Assembly: GCA_013373085.1 (NCBI GenBank)
Contig: JABXIM010000025.1
Coordinates: 118,858-182,857 of the forward strand
Direction of reading: 5' to 3'
Origin: Oceanospirillaceae bacterium
GTDB taxonomy: Bacteria; Pseudomonadota; Gammaproteobacteria; Pseudomonadales; Balneatricaceae
DNA: 64,000 nt
A model generated the notes under the pieces. That model was not told where the DNA came from. It did not search any database and worked only from the letters and a program-made list of their open reading frames with translations. Below, piece by piece: positions 62,991 through 64,000 of the stretch; the first letter of the stretch is position 1; each line of letters begins with the position of its first letter. The position numbers were made by a program, and so were the translations under genes.

Positions 62991-63017
62991 TTCCACAGGC
63001 AGCCCGGCGGAGTTTTC

Positions 63018-63536
63018 ATGAACGAAGAATTTTCCAACCTGGAAGAGCTCAGGAACTTCCTGAAATTTTACAAAAACCTTTGGACAATATTGGCAGGAGT
63101 ATCGGTTTTTTTTCCTTTATCCAACCTGCTAATGGAAGTTATCCCCTTGTCCAGATGGGATTCCGGCGGCTGGATATACTTGCCCGCCAGGCTGGTGACC
63201 GTTATCGTGACGGTTGCGTGCCTTTTCGCAATTCTATTGACCTTTGTGCAGCGAAAACAATACGCAGCGCAGAAATCAAGGCGGCTTGTACAAAAGTGGG
63301 CCATTCTTTCCTTCGGTTCAGGAGTCATCGCTTTGTGTATATACATAGCAGTATATTATGCAGTCTCCGAGGGCTTCTATTGGAATGTTTTCGAATGGGG
63401 AAGCGATGATCCCAAACGAATTATTGGCGATATTATGCTGCTATTAACATACAGTGCTTTTTTCGTACTGGTTACCAGAGCGTTTATGCTGTTAGGTCTT
63501 TTGGAGTACCAGGGAAAACACCGGAAAACCGTATAA
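63018..63536 (+). CDS. AT-rich four-helix membrane protein of unknown function
   Basis: A 172-residue protein with four predicted membrane helices (about 19-42, 55-80, 92-115 and 137-160). It begins with a short acidic cytoplasmic stretch and ends with a basic tail, YQGKHRKTV. It is not recognised. Its codon use is clearly richer in A and T than that of any neighbour, which suggests recent transfer. GGCGGAG precedes the ATG by five bases. Confidence 0.75.
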   Translation: MNEEFSNLEELRNFLKFYKNLWTILAGVSVFFPLSNLLMEVIPLSRWDSGGWIYLPARLVTVIVTVACLFAILLTFVQRKQYAAQKSRRLVQKWAILSFGSGVIALCIYIAVYYAVSEGFYWNVFEWGSDDPKRIIGDIMLLLTYSAFFVLVTRAFMLLGLLEYQGKHRKTV

Positions 63537-63693
63537 AACGGCGCCGACTCGGACTGGCCATTATACCAGCGGAACCTGCAACAATAGCCGCAGGCCAGTG
63601 CCAACGCCACGCAGACCAGCATCGCCCATTGCCGTGGCGTGGCCGCTCATACGCATCCATGCGTAGGCGGCATGCAACACGTCATTAAATAAT

Positions 63694-63721
63694 GTGCAAA
63701 TAGGCAGGAACCTATTTGCAC
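63694..63721. repeat. perfect hairpin of the TCCCT-loop type
   Basis: GTGCAAATAGG and CCTATTTGCAC form an 11-base-pair perfect stem with a six-base loop that reads TTCCTG on the minus strand. Its core, AAATAGG-TTCC-TGCCT, is shared with the 33850 hairpin. It lies 50 bases past the end of the agmatinase-family gene. Confidence 0.75.
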
Positions 63722-63773
63722 GCCAGGTCAAGCAACAGGCAAGTGCACCTGTTTGGTTGCCAGGTCGAGCATG

Positions 63774-64000
63774 CTACTGCTGCCGCAGAGTACGACCATG
63801 GAACACGTAGCCGATCAGGTTCATCAGCACCTGGGCCGCCAGGATGCTGGTGCTGCCGCTGTGATCGTAATCCGGCGCCACCTCGCACAGATCGATGCCG
63901 ACCACGTCACCGGCCAGGGCCACGCCCTGCAGCACCTCCATCACTTCGTAGTACTGGAATCCGCCGTGGCTCGGCGTGCCGGTACCCGGCGCGATCGACG
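63774..64000 (-). CDS. agmatinase/arginase family protein, C-terminal part (truncated by window edge)
   Basis: The last 75 codons of a ureohydrolase. The blocks are APGTGTPSHGGFQYYEV, then GIDLCEVAPDYDHSGSTS, then ILAAQVLMNLIGYVF, which are the C-terminal signatures of agmatinase-type enzymes that release urea from guanidino compounds. The 5' part lies beyond the window. Agmatinase, guanidinobutyrase and other specificities cannot be told apart from this fragment. Confidence 0.88.
   Translation of the reverse strand, partial: SIAPGTGTPSHGGFQYYEVMEVLQGVALAGDVVGIDLCEVAPDYDHSGSTSILAAQVLMNLIGYVFHGRTLRQQ

Overview
The window reads as a GC-rich chromosomal segment of a metabolically versatile gammaproteobacterium, probably marine or halophilic. 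The evidence is the 530-residue-class isocitrate lyase, a laterally mobile N-type F-ATPase, two TRAP transporters, a quaternary-amine ABC transporter, acetone carboxylase and REP-like intergenic repeats. No rRNA, tRNA, CRISPR array, prophage or insertion sequence was found. The species cannot be named from sequence alone.

Layout. 1-1.2 kb: the 3' end of aceA with its terminator, then a decayed C-terminal fragment of a DUF3604 gene. 1.3-5.1 kb (minus): a coupled operon of DUF3604 protein, membrane-anchored parvulin and HupE/UreJ-like membrane protein. 5.5-11.5 kb: a small hypothetical, a secreted M20 amidohydrolase, an orphan minus-strand terminator that may mark a small RNA, a secreted subtilisin with PA and PKD domains, an uncharacterised protein and a YpfH-like esterase. 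11.7-17.8 kb: a quaternary-amine ABC importer co-oriented with a class II aldolase-like protein and an HD-domain (PhnZ/MIOX-type) enzyme, with a divergent GcvA-like LysR regulator. 17.9-24.1 kb: a nine-gene-type N-ATPase operon that here has only eight genes (no atpR). 24.2-28.7 kb: DUF2892 protein, FAN1-like nuclease and XPD/DinG-like helicase. 28.7-32.6 kb (minus): cytochrome b, DUF1924 haem protein, dihaem cytochrome c, PepSY protein and a two-component system.

32.7-41.1 kb: SecB, acetone carboxylase genes (acxA, acxB, acxC in transcription order) and the divergent sigma-54 activator, with a readable -24/-12 promoter and tandem upstream palindromes. 41.2-51.0 kb: a catabolic cluster (GntR regulator, CaiB-type CoA-transferase, TRAP transporter, aconitase-family hydro-lyase, HMG-CoA-lyase-like enzyme), bracketed by two copies of a 79-residue protein of unknown function; an Lrp/AsnC remnant lies at its edge. 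51.5-60.1 kb: an outer-membrane barrel, then a LysR-controlled TRAP transporter with a three-subunit FAD/[2Fe-2S] amine dehydrogenase and a RidA protein. 60.5-64 kb: a class II amidotransferase, an acetolactate-synthase-like TPP enzyme, an AT-rich membrane protein and the 3' end of an agmatinase-family gene.

The best candidates for undescribed biology are the quaternary-amine/aldolase/HD-oxygenase operon, the CoA-transferase/hydro-lyase/HMGL pathway whose hydro-lyase lacks one Fe-S cysteine, the atypical N-ATPase (no atpR, altered c-ring ion site, altered alpha P-loop), and a dispersed family of stem-loops with a TCCCT loop core.
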